Below, in pieces: positions 25,188-34,991 of a DNA stretch of 64,000 nt. The DNA is from Phascolomyces articulosus (Eukaryota; Mucoromycota; Mucoromycetes; Mucorales; Lichtheimiaceae). The notes below the pieces were generated by a model. The model had not been told where the DNA came from. It did no database searches and worked only from the letters and a program-made list of their open reading frames with translations. The translations under genes and the position numbers were made by a program. Where the stretch lies: positions 1,054,001-1,118,000 of the forward strand of contig JAIXMP010000011.1 of NCBI GenBank assembly GCA_025677815.1, given 5' to 3'. Numbering within the stretch: the stretch's first letter is position 1; the number at the start of each line of letters is the position of its first letter.

Positions 25188-27593
25188 ATGACATCTTTTA
25201 TCGACTCATTGTCTATTGCTCAATCTATAGCTCTTGTAGGTGCAACGACACTTGGATTATTATCAATAAAGTATCATGATCGTGCTTTATTTACGGAGAA
25301 GCGTCAAGGAATTCCATTTGTTGAAGGAGCGCCTATTGTCGGTGGATTAATTCATCAATTAAAGAATAAAGATGTATTATTGGATGATGTAGTGGAAGCT
25401 ATGCGTAAATATGATGCATTGACAGTGTATGTATATTTTATTATATAAACCACTATAATTTTATATTAATTTACAGAAAACTATTTAATTGAATAGTTAT
25501 GCTACAGCACTTGGACTTCCTTCTACAGTGATGACAACGGACCCTGACAACGTCGAATATTTATTGAAGGGTAAGTGTGGTCCTGTATTATTCCTCCATT
25601 GTATTAACAATATTTAATTATGATATATAACTGTTAGGTAACTTTTCAAACTATGTAAAAGGCCCACAAATGTTGTAAGTAGAGCTTGTCTGCTGCTTGT
25701 CTCGTGTCACAATTTTTAATACTCACGTTTTCTCTCTCTCACTCTCTCTCTCTCTCTCTCTTTTATATAGGTCAGCTATGGGTGATCTATTTGGTCATGG
25801 CATTTTTGTCGCAAGTGAGTGTAACCTTATTCCCACATTTTCATAAAAGCCTATAAATGTTTTTTTTCTAACAAGGAAAAACTTAAAAATACAGACGGTA
25901 CTCAATGGAAATGGCAACGTAAAGCTGCAAGTTTAATCTTTAACGTGGTCAATTTTCGAGATTATTTCTCTGGTAAGACAATATTATACCCTTTTTTGTA
26001 ATTACTACTGCTGAAATATATGTCATATTTACTAACCATTCTATTTTAACAATTTATTATAGAGTATGTTTATATATATATTAATACAACACAAATAGTC
26101 CCATACAAATAATATTAACAAGTAGTCAATGACTTTGTGTATCTTTTTTAAAAAAAAATTAGGGTCTTTATCAAAGAAGTCGATCTCATGTCCACAAGAA
26201 TTTTTGACAAAAAGGCTGAGAATGGTAGATCTATGGATTTCCATGATGTCATTTATAAATTTACTTTGGATTCCTTTGTCCTTATTGGTTTTGGCAAACA
26301 ATTGAACGCTTTACTTAGCAAAGACAAAGTGCCATTTGCTGCATCTTTTGATATTTGTCAAACCAATTGCTTTGAACGTTTTGTTGATCCATTCACTAAT
26401 TTGCGTGATATGCTGAAACCTATCTTACAACCTGGTTCCCTTCGTATCAAGCAACATTTGGAAATTATTGATGATTTCGCTTATACCTTGATTCGTGAAC
26501 GTCGTGAACAAATGAAGAGTGGAGGGGAATTCAAGGATCTTTTGTCTCGTTTCATGAATGCCAAGAATGAAAACAATGAAACATTATCGGATAAAGAATT
26601 ACGTGATACCGTATTGAATTTCATCATTGGTAAGTAATACGCATATGCATATATTATGATCGTCGTACGGATGACACGTAGAAAGGATTGTTAGTAATTC
26701 AATATATCTACTATACCTGTAGCTGGTCGTGACACAACCGCTCAAGCTTTGAGTTGGACATTTTATAATTTAATGTTACATCCCCGTGTCGAAGCAAAGT
26801 TACTTGATGAAATCAAGCAATATATCCCAGGTGAAATGCAATCATTGGATGCACCTGAAGTCTATGAAATTATTAAGAAAATGACTTATGCTCATGCAGT
26901 GTATGTATAATACATTCTGAAGATTATACCGTATGGTTGACTAACATATACATTTATTTTTATACAGGTTCTATGAGGCAGGTTCCTTGATGCATAACAA
27001 AATAAATGTATTAATACAGAACCTAAAAAGAAAAGAACAAATTAACGCGCTTTTATACATTTAAATTAAATATTTATAGGTACTTCGCCTGTATCCATCA
27101 GTACCCAATAATGTCAAGGTTGCTTTAGAAGATGACGTATTTCCTGATGGAACCATCATTAAAAAGGGAGATAGTGTGGGTTGGTCAACATATGCCATGG
27201 CAAGAAATGAAAAGCTTTGGGGATCCGATGCCAAGTCATTTAAACCTGAACGATGGTTATCAGAAGATGGTGAACTTAAGCGTGAATCTGCAGGTCAATG
27301 GCCTGTTTTCCATGCTGGACCACGTATTTGTAAGTTTTTATATATTAACAATCAATGTCAGTTTTTGAGTGGTATTTATTATTATGATAATATTAATTGA
27401 AAATCTTTTGCACTATATACAAAAAAAAATAGGCCTTGGTCAACATTTGGCTACACTCGAAGCATTGATTGCCATTGTGATGCTATTGAAACGATATAAA
27501 TTTTCTCTTGTTCCTTCACAAACCATTACCTATGATCTCTCATTGACTCATCCAATGAGATATGGTATGCATGTATTCATTGAACGACGTTAA
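25188..27593 (+). CDS. Cytochrome P450, copy 1
   Basis: Microsomal haem monooxygenase. Exons by eye: 25188-25426, 25497-25570, 25638-25674, 25771-25814, 25895-25972, 26063 (one nucleotide), 26163-26629, 26723-26900, 26968-26977, 27080-27329, 27433-27593. They sum to 1539 nt, giving 512 residues, the normal P450 length. Landmarks: N-terminal anchor (SIALVGATTLGLLSI); C-helix WKWQRKAASLIFN; FTLDSFVLIGFG; I-helix AGRDTTAQALSW; ExxR motif FYEVLRLYPSVP; PERF-type FKPERWLSEDG; and haem loop FHAGPRICLGQH with the Cys ligand. The style is that of fungal fatty-acid or xenobiotic CYPs (CYP509 or CYP704-like); the substrate is unknown. The single-base exon is required to keep frame between YFS and VFIKEVDLM. 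The intron after exon 9 uses a GC donor (GCAGGT). Confidence 0.93.
26063..26063 (+). other. Predicted single-nucleotide exon (A) of P450 copy 1
   Basis: The upstream exon ends TCTG at 25972 before GTAAGA, and the downstream exon starts GGTCTTTATC at 26163 after TTAG. Direct joining puts the rest of the enzyme out of frame by one base. The sequence TTATAG-A-GTATGT supplies exactly one base between a canonical acceptor and a canonical donor, restoring S-E-V-F-I-K. The same arrangement occurs at 30077 in copy 2 and 44929 in copy 3. Confidence 0.75.
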
Positions 27594-28539
27594 GATCACA
27601 CTCTCCTCTCTACTTTTTATTTTCGTTGTTGTTAAAATACCATTGTTATAGTATCAATCACTGACATATTGTTATTATTATACCAAGTATATATTATTGT
27701 TATTATTATATGTAAAACATATATATTCTATTATTACTATTTCTATTATTACTATTTTTCATATATATAAAACCAATACTTTTAATTTTTTTTGTTCTTA
27801 TAATTGTATTCATTGATATGAAAAAATGTGATCATTTCTTGTATTCAATTTTTCACGCTTGTTCTTTTTTGATTATTATAAAACAGCAAAAGAAGCATTA
27901 ATTACTTATTAAATAAGATAATAATACTATTCTTCTCCATCGTTATAAATGGTTATTGTGTAGTTTGAGCAATTCAATTATAAAAGTTATACATAAAGTG
28001 TTTAATAAAGTTACATTCGTTCGTTTATGCATAAAATGCCGAACGGAACGCCTTCTATTCCTGGTAAAATTGGCACAGAGAGATAGGCTTTAGGTGCCGG
28101 TCCTTGTGACCAAGGAAAACAAAAATAGGCACTGTTTATTACAGAGTGAGCCAGGTACAGTAATATGTTTTTATCTTATTGTTATAAGATATTCAAACAA
28201 TATAAGCAGTTATGATGTTTTACTTCATGATCATTTTCTTATTAATATAATTTTTATTGAGCTAATGTTTACACCCATTATTGACACGTTGTTGCTTTTG
28301 GTTGTAATTCTTCAAATAGAACAATACCAGAATATGAATCTATTCACTAGGAATAATGGTGGTTTTTGGCTTGTTGTGTCCTGGAGATATATATATGGAC
28401 AATGCATCGTTTATTGTCGATCGCGTTGTCAGAGCATATAAAAATCCAATAGAAGCTTCTCAAGATGCTTGAGTTTTTTTGTGTATCATGGTACAACCAA
28501 TATATAAAAAAGACTGCAGAACGATGTGTTATTATAATA
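27594..28539. other. Intergenic after P450 copy 1
   Basis: The first about 150 nt are nearly identical to the 3' flank of copy 2 (31609-31760), so the duplication carried the 3' UTR. The rest is AT-rich, without a recognised gene. Confidence 0.5.
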
Positions 28540-29181
28540 TACCATGTGAATATGAATATGCTTTTGCATGCTATGGGAATGGCTGCTGTTTTCAAATTCT
28601 GTGTAATGTAAGAGGATTCTTGAACCAATTCAAAAGAGATATGAACGTTTCAAGTATATGAAACAATGTATAACGATCTTCTTGATTGTACCAAGTTTAT
28701 GGTACACACTCCATACACATGTGTTTAAGTACTTATAGCAACGCATTATTTGACATGGAGAATGATTCAATTCATAATTCCACTACTATATAATTAAGGA
28801 GGTAAATAAAAATTACATAAGTATATCGTACTAATTAAACAAAATGACGGGCCGAATTAGATATTCACGAGGAAAACAAACATTCTATAATTTTTCTCCA
28901 CAATATATCAAAAGTAATATTGAAGATGAATTGGACGGATATGGTGACAGCAAAAAAGTAAATAAGAAAGAAAGTGCCTATTTATATAGAGCTGTGAATT
29001 TGGTAAACATGGAGCGAGTGATAACTTACCAAATAAAGTCAATTGTGGCTTACAGAATCCCAAACTATACTTTTGTGCGGGGGGAACATTCTTTAAAAAA
29101 TCTATATAAGGTGAAAAAAAAATAATTCCACGTTTTGATATAAGAAAAGGTCACTTTTTTTTCTTTCCTCCCTCAAACGAA
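28540..29181 (+). repeat. Duplicated upstream region of P450 copy 2
   Basis: Aligns by eye with 43280-44035 upstream of copy 3 (for example, shared AACCAATTCAAAAGAGATAT and TGGTGACAGCAAAAAAGTAA). It contains an open frame at 28844-29125, but the copy 3 counterpart has indels that break the frame, so it is promoter or leader DNA and not a gene. A TATATAAGG box-like stretch lies near 29101-29110, with a CT-rich leader just before the start codon. Confidence 0.7.
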
Positions 29182-31608
29182 ATGTCATCTTCCACTGATA
29201 CGTTATCTATTGCACGTACATTAGCCATTGCAGGTGCAGCCGCGCTTGGATTATTATCCGTCAAATACCATGATCGTGCTTTATTTACTGAAAAGCGTGA
29301 AGGTATCCCTTTTGCTTCGGGTGCACCTCTTGTGGGTGGATTAATTCGTCAATTGAGGAGCAAAGATGTAGTTTTGGATAATAGTTTGGAACTCATGCAA
29401 GAATACGATACCATGACAATGTAAGGGTTGTTTCGCTTATAACTCATCCATTTTTTTTTTTTTGGACGATGATGAATTAATTTGCATAATAAAAAATTAT
29501 AGTTACACCACAGCGCTTGGTCTTCCTCCGTCGATCATGACCATCGATGCTAATAATGTTGAATATTTGTTGAAGAGTAAGTGTATACCCCTTGAATACA
29601 TTGAAGTGTAAGCTATTATTTTGCTTGTTTCAATTAATCTGCTAAAAAAACAATAGCCAATTTCTCGAATTATGTAAAGGGTCCACAAATGCTGTAAGTG
29701 TTTCATTGTTTATATGTGTCTGTCTCGTGCTCCGAATTTATCAAAGTTTTTGTTTCCTTTTTAGGGATGCTATGGGAGATTTATTTGGCCATGGCATTTT
29801 TGTTGCAAGTAAGTCAGCCATTATGTATAAATGATTCATAAAAAATAAAAGAAAAGGGTTATTCTTATTAGAATATTTACAAATTATAGACGGAAGTCAA
29901 TGGAAATGGCAACGCAAGGCTGCTAGTTTGATCTTTAACGTTGTCAATTTCCGAGATTATTTCACCGGTACGTTTGATAATAATGACACAATTCTATATT
30001 GTGTCTTTTTATAATTACTACTAAAAAATATGTCACACTACGTATATGCTAACCTTTTTCTTTCAACAATTTATAGAGTATGTTGTGTTCTATATTGCAT
30101 TATCTAGTATACAAATAGTTTATTAAGAAATACCAACCCCTTGTCTTATTTCTGTTTTTTTTTAAAAAAAAGGGTATTTATCAAGGAAGTCGATCTCATG
30201 TCCACACGAATTTTTGACAAAAAGGCAGAGAGTGGCAAACCTGTTGATTTCCATGACGTCATTTATAAATTTACTTTGGATTCCTTTGTCCTTATTGGTT
30301 TTGGTAAACAATTGAACGCTTTACTTAGCAAAGACAAAGTGCCATTTGCTGCATCTTTTGATATCTGTCAAAGTAACTGTTTTGAACGATTCGTCGATCC
30401 ATTTACCAATTTGCGTGATATGCTTAAACCGATATTACATCCTGGATCCCTTCGTATCAAGCAACATTTGGAAATTATTGACGATTTCGCTTATACCTTG
30501 ATTCGTGAACGTCGTGAACAAATGAAGAGTGGAGGAGACTTCAAGGATCTTTTGTCTCGTTTCATGAATGCCAAGAATGAAAACAATGAAACATTATCGG
30601 ATAAAGAATTACGTGATACCGTATTGAATTTCATCATTGGTAAGTAATACGCATATGCATATATTATGATCGTCGTACGGATGACACGTAGAAAGGATTG
30701 TTAGTAATTCAATATATCTACTATACCTGTAGCTGGTCGTGACACAACCGCTCAAGCTTTGAGTTGGACATTTTATAATTTAATGTTGCATCCTCGAATC
30801 GAAGCAAAATTACTCGATGAAATCAAGGAACATATCCCAGGTGATGTTCAATCATTGGATGCACCTGAAGTCTATGAAATTATTAAGAAAATGACTTATG
30901 CTCATGCAGTGTATGTATAATACAATATAGTAATGGCTTTCTCTCTGTAGAATATATGTTTACTAACTAAATAGGTAATTATTTTATATAGATTCTATGA
31001 AGCAAGTTTCTTGATGATAAAATTGGATAAGAATAATAAAAAGAGGAAAGAAAATAGCATATACTTATACATATATATTTATAGGTACTTCGCCTTTATC
31101 CTTCAGTTCCCTCTAATGTCAAGGTTGCTTTGGAAGACGATGTGTTCCCAGATGGATCACCTATCAAAAAGGGAGACAGCATTTTTTGGTTTCCTTATAG
31201 TATGGGTAGATCTGAAAAGATTTGGGGATCGGATGCCAAGTCATTCAAACCTGAACGATGGTTATCTGAAGACGGTGAATTAAAACGCGAATCTGCAGGC
31301 CAATGGCCAGCCTTCCATGCTGGTCCACGCATTTGTAAGTTCATACTTTGTATATTGATGTTTATTATTTTTTTTTATTCTTCTTGAAATGTGTTTTTGC
31401 CGCTGATAATAATAACTGATATATATTTTTAATTAAAAAAAAAATAGGTCTTGGACAAAATTTAGCTACACTCGAAGCATTGATTGCCATTGTGATGCTA
31501 TTGAAACGATATAAATTTTCTCTTGTTCCTTCACAAACCATTACCTATGATCTCTCATTGACTCATCCCATGAGATATGGTATGCATGTATTCATTGAAC
31601 GACGTTAA
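29182..31608 (+). CDS. Cytochrome P450, copy 2
   Basis: Paralogue of the gene at 25188. Exons: 29182-29420, 29503-29576, 29657-29693, 29765-29808, 29890-29967, 30077, 30173-30639, 30733-30910, 30992-31001, 31085-31334, 31448-31608. Their sizes are the same as in copy 1 and total 1539 nt. Landmarks kept: membrane anchor TLAIAGAAALGLLSV, WKWQRKAASLIFN, AGRDTTAQALSW, FYEVLRLYPSVP, FKPERWLSEDG, FHAGPRICLGQN. It differs from copy 1 mainly in exon 1, parts of exon 2, and exon 10 (GDSIFWFPYSMGRSEK against GDSVGWSTYAMARNEK), the region that lines the substrate pocket. Intron 9 has a textbook GC donor (GCAAGT). Its 93-nt intron 7 is identical to that of copy 1, whereas other introns are unrelated. Confidence 0.93.
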
Positions 31609-32079
31609 GATCACACCCTCCTCGCTACTTTTTATTTTCGTTGTTGTTAAAATACCATTGTTATAGTATCAATCACTGACATATTGTTATCATTATACCA
31701 AGTATATGTATTGTTGTTATTATTATTATATGTAATACACATATATTCCATTATAGCGTACTATTACTATTTTTCATACATAAAACCAATACTTTATTTT
31801 TTTGTCCATATAATTATTATATTCAATGAAGTGAAGAAAAGTTATCATCTCTTGTAAAACTCGTACCGATTATGCTTAAAAGCTCGTACCGCAAGTATGA
31901 CCCATTATTAAAATAACATGGTATTTACGACTTACGTTTGCCCTCTACAAAAAAGGAAATTCCCCTCTTGCGGCGCGAACCTGTTAAGTGACGCGAAACG
32001 AGTTATTATTATAAAATTGGAAGCGTTTTTTTTTTTCATGTAAAACATTACACAACATCCAAAAAATGCTACTTTGGCT
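31609..32079. other. Intergenic after P450 copy 2
   Basis: The start is a duplicate of the copy 1 3' flank. Bases about 31907-31960 match 42682-42741, upstream of copy 3 (shared AACATGGTATTTACGA and ACAAAAAAGGAAAT). No gene is seen. Confidence 0.5.
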
Positions 32080-32094
32080 TAGCAATTAATTACG
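32080..32094. repeat. Target-site duplication, left copy
   Basis: The 15 bases TAGCAATTAATTACG recur exactly at 33670-33684, bracketing the LINE fragment. Confidence 0.8.
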
Positions 32095-33669
32095 TTTAAA
32101 ATTTTGGTTTTTATTTAAAGTCTCTGTTGAACACATAGTCCTTGTCGGACTTTTTTGTTCGAGACAGATAGTAAGAGAAAAAAGCGGATGAAAACCCTGC
32201 GCTCGTAAGCAGGGAAAAAGTAAGAGATAAAGGTTAAAAGGATATGTCATACAAGAGATGAGGGAGTTATAGAGAATCTGTTCATAGGAAGCAAGTGGCA
32301 TAAGGATGTAGCTGTATCTAACTAAGGAATAAAGTAAACTAGGGGAAAAAGGAAATAGAAAAGAAAGAAGAAAAATAAAACAAAATAAAATAAAAGAAAA
32401 GAAAAAAGAAAAGTAGTTATAAAGGAAGTATAAATAGTATACCTACTCAGCTTCAGAAGGAGGAGGAGTGATCCATTTGACAAAGCATGTCCAGGAGAAT
32501 CATCATAGTATTGTTGTAAATTGCTGCCAGGATGGTGATATGCGTCAAGTTCAGCAAGAATTTTACATACAATCGGCCAGACATCTGTAAGGTATTGTAT
32601 TCGACGTGGTGATGTTGGTTTCGACTTCGGGAGTTTGTTAATAACGTAAGAAAGAGGATCATCATACGTTTGTTGTGGCACTCGTAATCTATGATGCATG
32701 CGGAGGCAGACAATAGCATGTTTCTTGGTGAACGATTTGAGAGGACAATTTGAACATGCTTTAAGCCTTCCGCCTGGTAGCCATCCAAGTCTCCATCTAA
32801 TACAGCGGCTTCTTTCTTTATTTGTCATTGGAACCCACATTATAGGATTGACACCCAATTTCGGGAGGCAGCAAGATAAAAGTTTTGCACGGGTTGATGA
32901 GGATCGGGTTTTGTCAAGTGAGTCTGATAAGAATTGGCGTATAGTTGTTTTAAGTTCCGTGTTAGAGTTGTCACAGTACGGTTGCGGGAGGATTTTTACC
33001 ATGGGCGGTTTATTGCAGAGTTTACTCCAGTAGCTGCTTTTCTGTGCTTCAAGTCCTGGACGCAGTTGTGTGAAAAGTGCATCGTCAGGTAAAAACTGAG
33101 CTCAGTAAACATATTTAACTTGTAGCGTTGCTATTCGTTCGGACATACTTGGGAGTTTGGTGAGATGACGCATGATTTTTGTTTCAGATTTAGAATGAGC
33201 ACCATAAATCATACGTATGCATTGGTTTTGGGCTTCTCAATACTGGCTAATTGTGGTTTGGTGAATATCAGAATAGCCAGGCCATATTCAAGTTTTGGCC
33301 TTATAAATTGCGCATAGAGTTGGCTTGATAGGATTCGGGAGAAACCAGAAGGACTGAGACCAATGTTGTTGAGAATTCGCATGCTGTTAATAGCTGATAG
33401 TGAATTGCGTGAAATTAGCTGTTGAGCATCTAGGTATCCCTTGTTATTGATTGGTATACCAAGGTAGATAAATGATGTTTGGTTCGGTATTGGCGTATCA
33501 TAAAGATGATAAGTATACTCAGTATTTTCAGGTTGAACAATAGCACATTTCCCTGGGTTCCATCTATATCCTAGGTCAAAACTATGTTGTTGGCAGAGAT
33601 TAAGTAGTTGCTGCATGTTGTTTCCTGTACCAATGAGGACCACATCATCGGCATATAAGAGGCATTGAA
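32095..33669 (-). mobile_element. 5'-truncated LINE (non-LTR retrotransposon)
   Basis: On the minus strand the element starts inside the reverse transcriptase: SIQCLLYADDVVLIGTG at about 33665-33620, with the catalytic YADD box. It continues with WNPGKCAIV, SFIYLGIPINNKG and RPKLEYGLAIL, the usual palm-to-thumb order. After a one-base frameshift near 33215 it reads ACIRMIYGAH, LTKLPSMSERI and LRPGLEAQKSSYW with stops. The 32440-33002 frame then carries RWRLGWLPGG followed by CSNCPLKSFTKKHAIVC, the zinc-knuckle-like tail found at the end of LINE ORF2. No endonuclease domain is present. The 3' side, next to the left target duplication, is A-rich on the minus strand. It is dead: lacking the 5' half of ORF2, and frameshifted. 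Confidence 0.88.
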
Positions 33670-33684
33670 TAGCAATTAATTACG
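33670..33684. repeat. Target-site duplication, right copy
   Basis: Exact copy of the 15 bases at 32080-32094, directly abutting the truncated 5' end of the LINE. Confidence 0.8.
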
Positions 33685-33830
33685 GTTTTTTGCGTTTAAG
33701 TATATGAAAATTCGGGGGAGAAAATCCAGTTTTTGGTCCCATCAGATATAAAATTTCAGAGATCAATATAATTCATGGCGCTTGAGTGTAATTTTTGTTT
33801 GATCAGTGATAATTAGGAACCCATCCATCC

Positions 33831-33831
<1 letters not shown>

Positions 33832-33890
<59 letters not shown>
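33832..33890. repeat. 59-nt uninterrupted A tract
   Basis: 59 consecutive A on the plus strand after CCATCCATCCC. It could be the tail of a retroposed RNA whose body lies in 33685-33831, or an expanded homopolymer. No tRNA-like box or target duplication was found, so the origin is unproven. Confidence 0.9.
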
Positions 33891-33891
<1 letters not shown>

Positions 33892-34991
33892 AATGATGAA
33901 GAACATATGTAAATAATATAAATATTATTTGTGCTTAACAACTTTGCCAGAAAGAAAAGAAATATCAAGAAGGCTTTTATTTGTGCAGTTCAAAAATATG
34001 AGAGCATCCACAGCAGTCGTGCCAAATCTTATTCTAATTTTCGGGATACATAGCTACCATACCAAGACCACATAATTTACATGTTCGCTCAGCGAGCGTA
34101 CTATTTTATACTGTTTTACTTGTTTTATTATTTTAATTCTTAAATTCAACATAGCGTCACTACAAAAACTGAAGGAAATGCATGCTAAAGATGCTGAAGA
34201 GAGACGTAACCGTAATCGCAGAGTAGCGTGCTTAATTATGATGCTTGAAGACGCAACGACGAAGAACCCAAAGTAGAGGAGATTCTGTGCCTGGCTGAAA
34301 GACAATTGATTGTGGCCATAAGTATTTACCACGAGTCTTTTCAGTTGTAAAACAAGCGAATAGCCCAAATTTTGCACGACTTTAATCTAGCTGCTCTAGG
34401 TCACATAAGAGATACAGCCTATATTTCATTGCCGGAACAAGAAAAAAGTGACATAACAATCCATTGCCATAGGAACCGATGTCTCCGTGCGCTAACTTGG
34501 TTAGAAGATCACGTCAAGCATGCTGTTGCACAATTCTTTCACCATAGTGGTTGGCTTACACTGACTGATATTCATAGCCTTTTTACTTTACCACCTTAAT
34601 TTAGTCATCAAAATATCTATATCTTGCTACATTTTAACCCTCTTCTTCTCCTTTTGTTACAATAATCAACTATTCGCGTACAGAAACAGATTAATCTATT
34701 CCAACTTCACAATAATATATATTCATTTACAAGTCGGAAAAAAGGGGAGAATTATACATCTTTATATATACATTGTTTTATATATCCATAAGAGATAGTG
34801 ACCACTATTCCTTTTGTTTGACGTAATTTTTTACTACATGTCATTACTACTGCTGAATATTATTATATTTTTGAAATTATAATCGAGGAAAAGAGTATAC
34901 TGATGTTCTGTTTGTAATGGTGAAATAATAATGTATATATACACGAGTGAGTGGGTATGTGCGAATGAATGAATAGTGGAATATATGTGCT
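33891..34991. other. Spacer with degenerate coding remnant
   Basis: Plus-strand 34150-34599 reads, with stops and shifts, as a protein-like sequence: LQKLKEMHAKDAEERRNRNR, then LNLAALGHI-type text, HCHRNRCLRALTWLEDHVKH, VAQFFHHSGWLTLTDIHSLF, ending TLPP. The family is not recognised; probably the end of an old gene or transposon ORF. The rest is AT-rich. Confidence 0.4.

Noticed and set aside
25739..25762. CT run in P450 copy 1 intron 4 as a regulatory repeat
   Set aside because: It is the polypyrimidine tract before an ordinary acceptor; copies 2 and 3 lack the repeat but splice at the matching position.
28844..29125. 93-codon plus-strand ORF (MTGRIRYSRGKQTFYNFS) before P450 copy 2
   Set aside because: The duplicated copy upstream of copy 3 has indels that break this frame, so selection does not keep it as protein. 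It is treated as promoter or leader DNA.
32698..33033. 111-codon plus-strand ORF
   Set aside because: Antisense shadow of the LINE ORF2 remnant.
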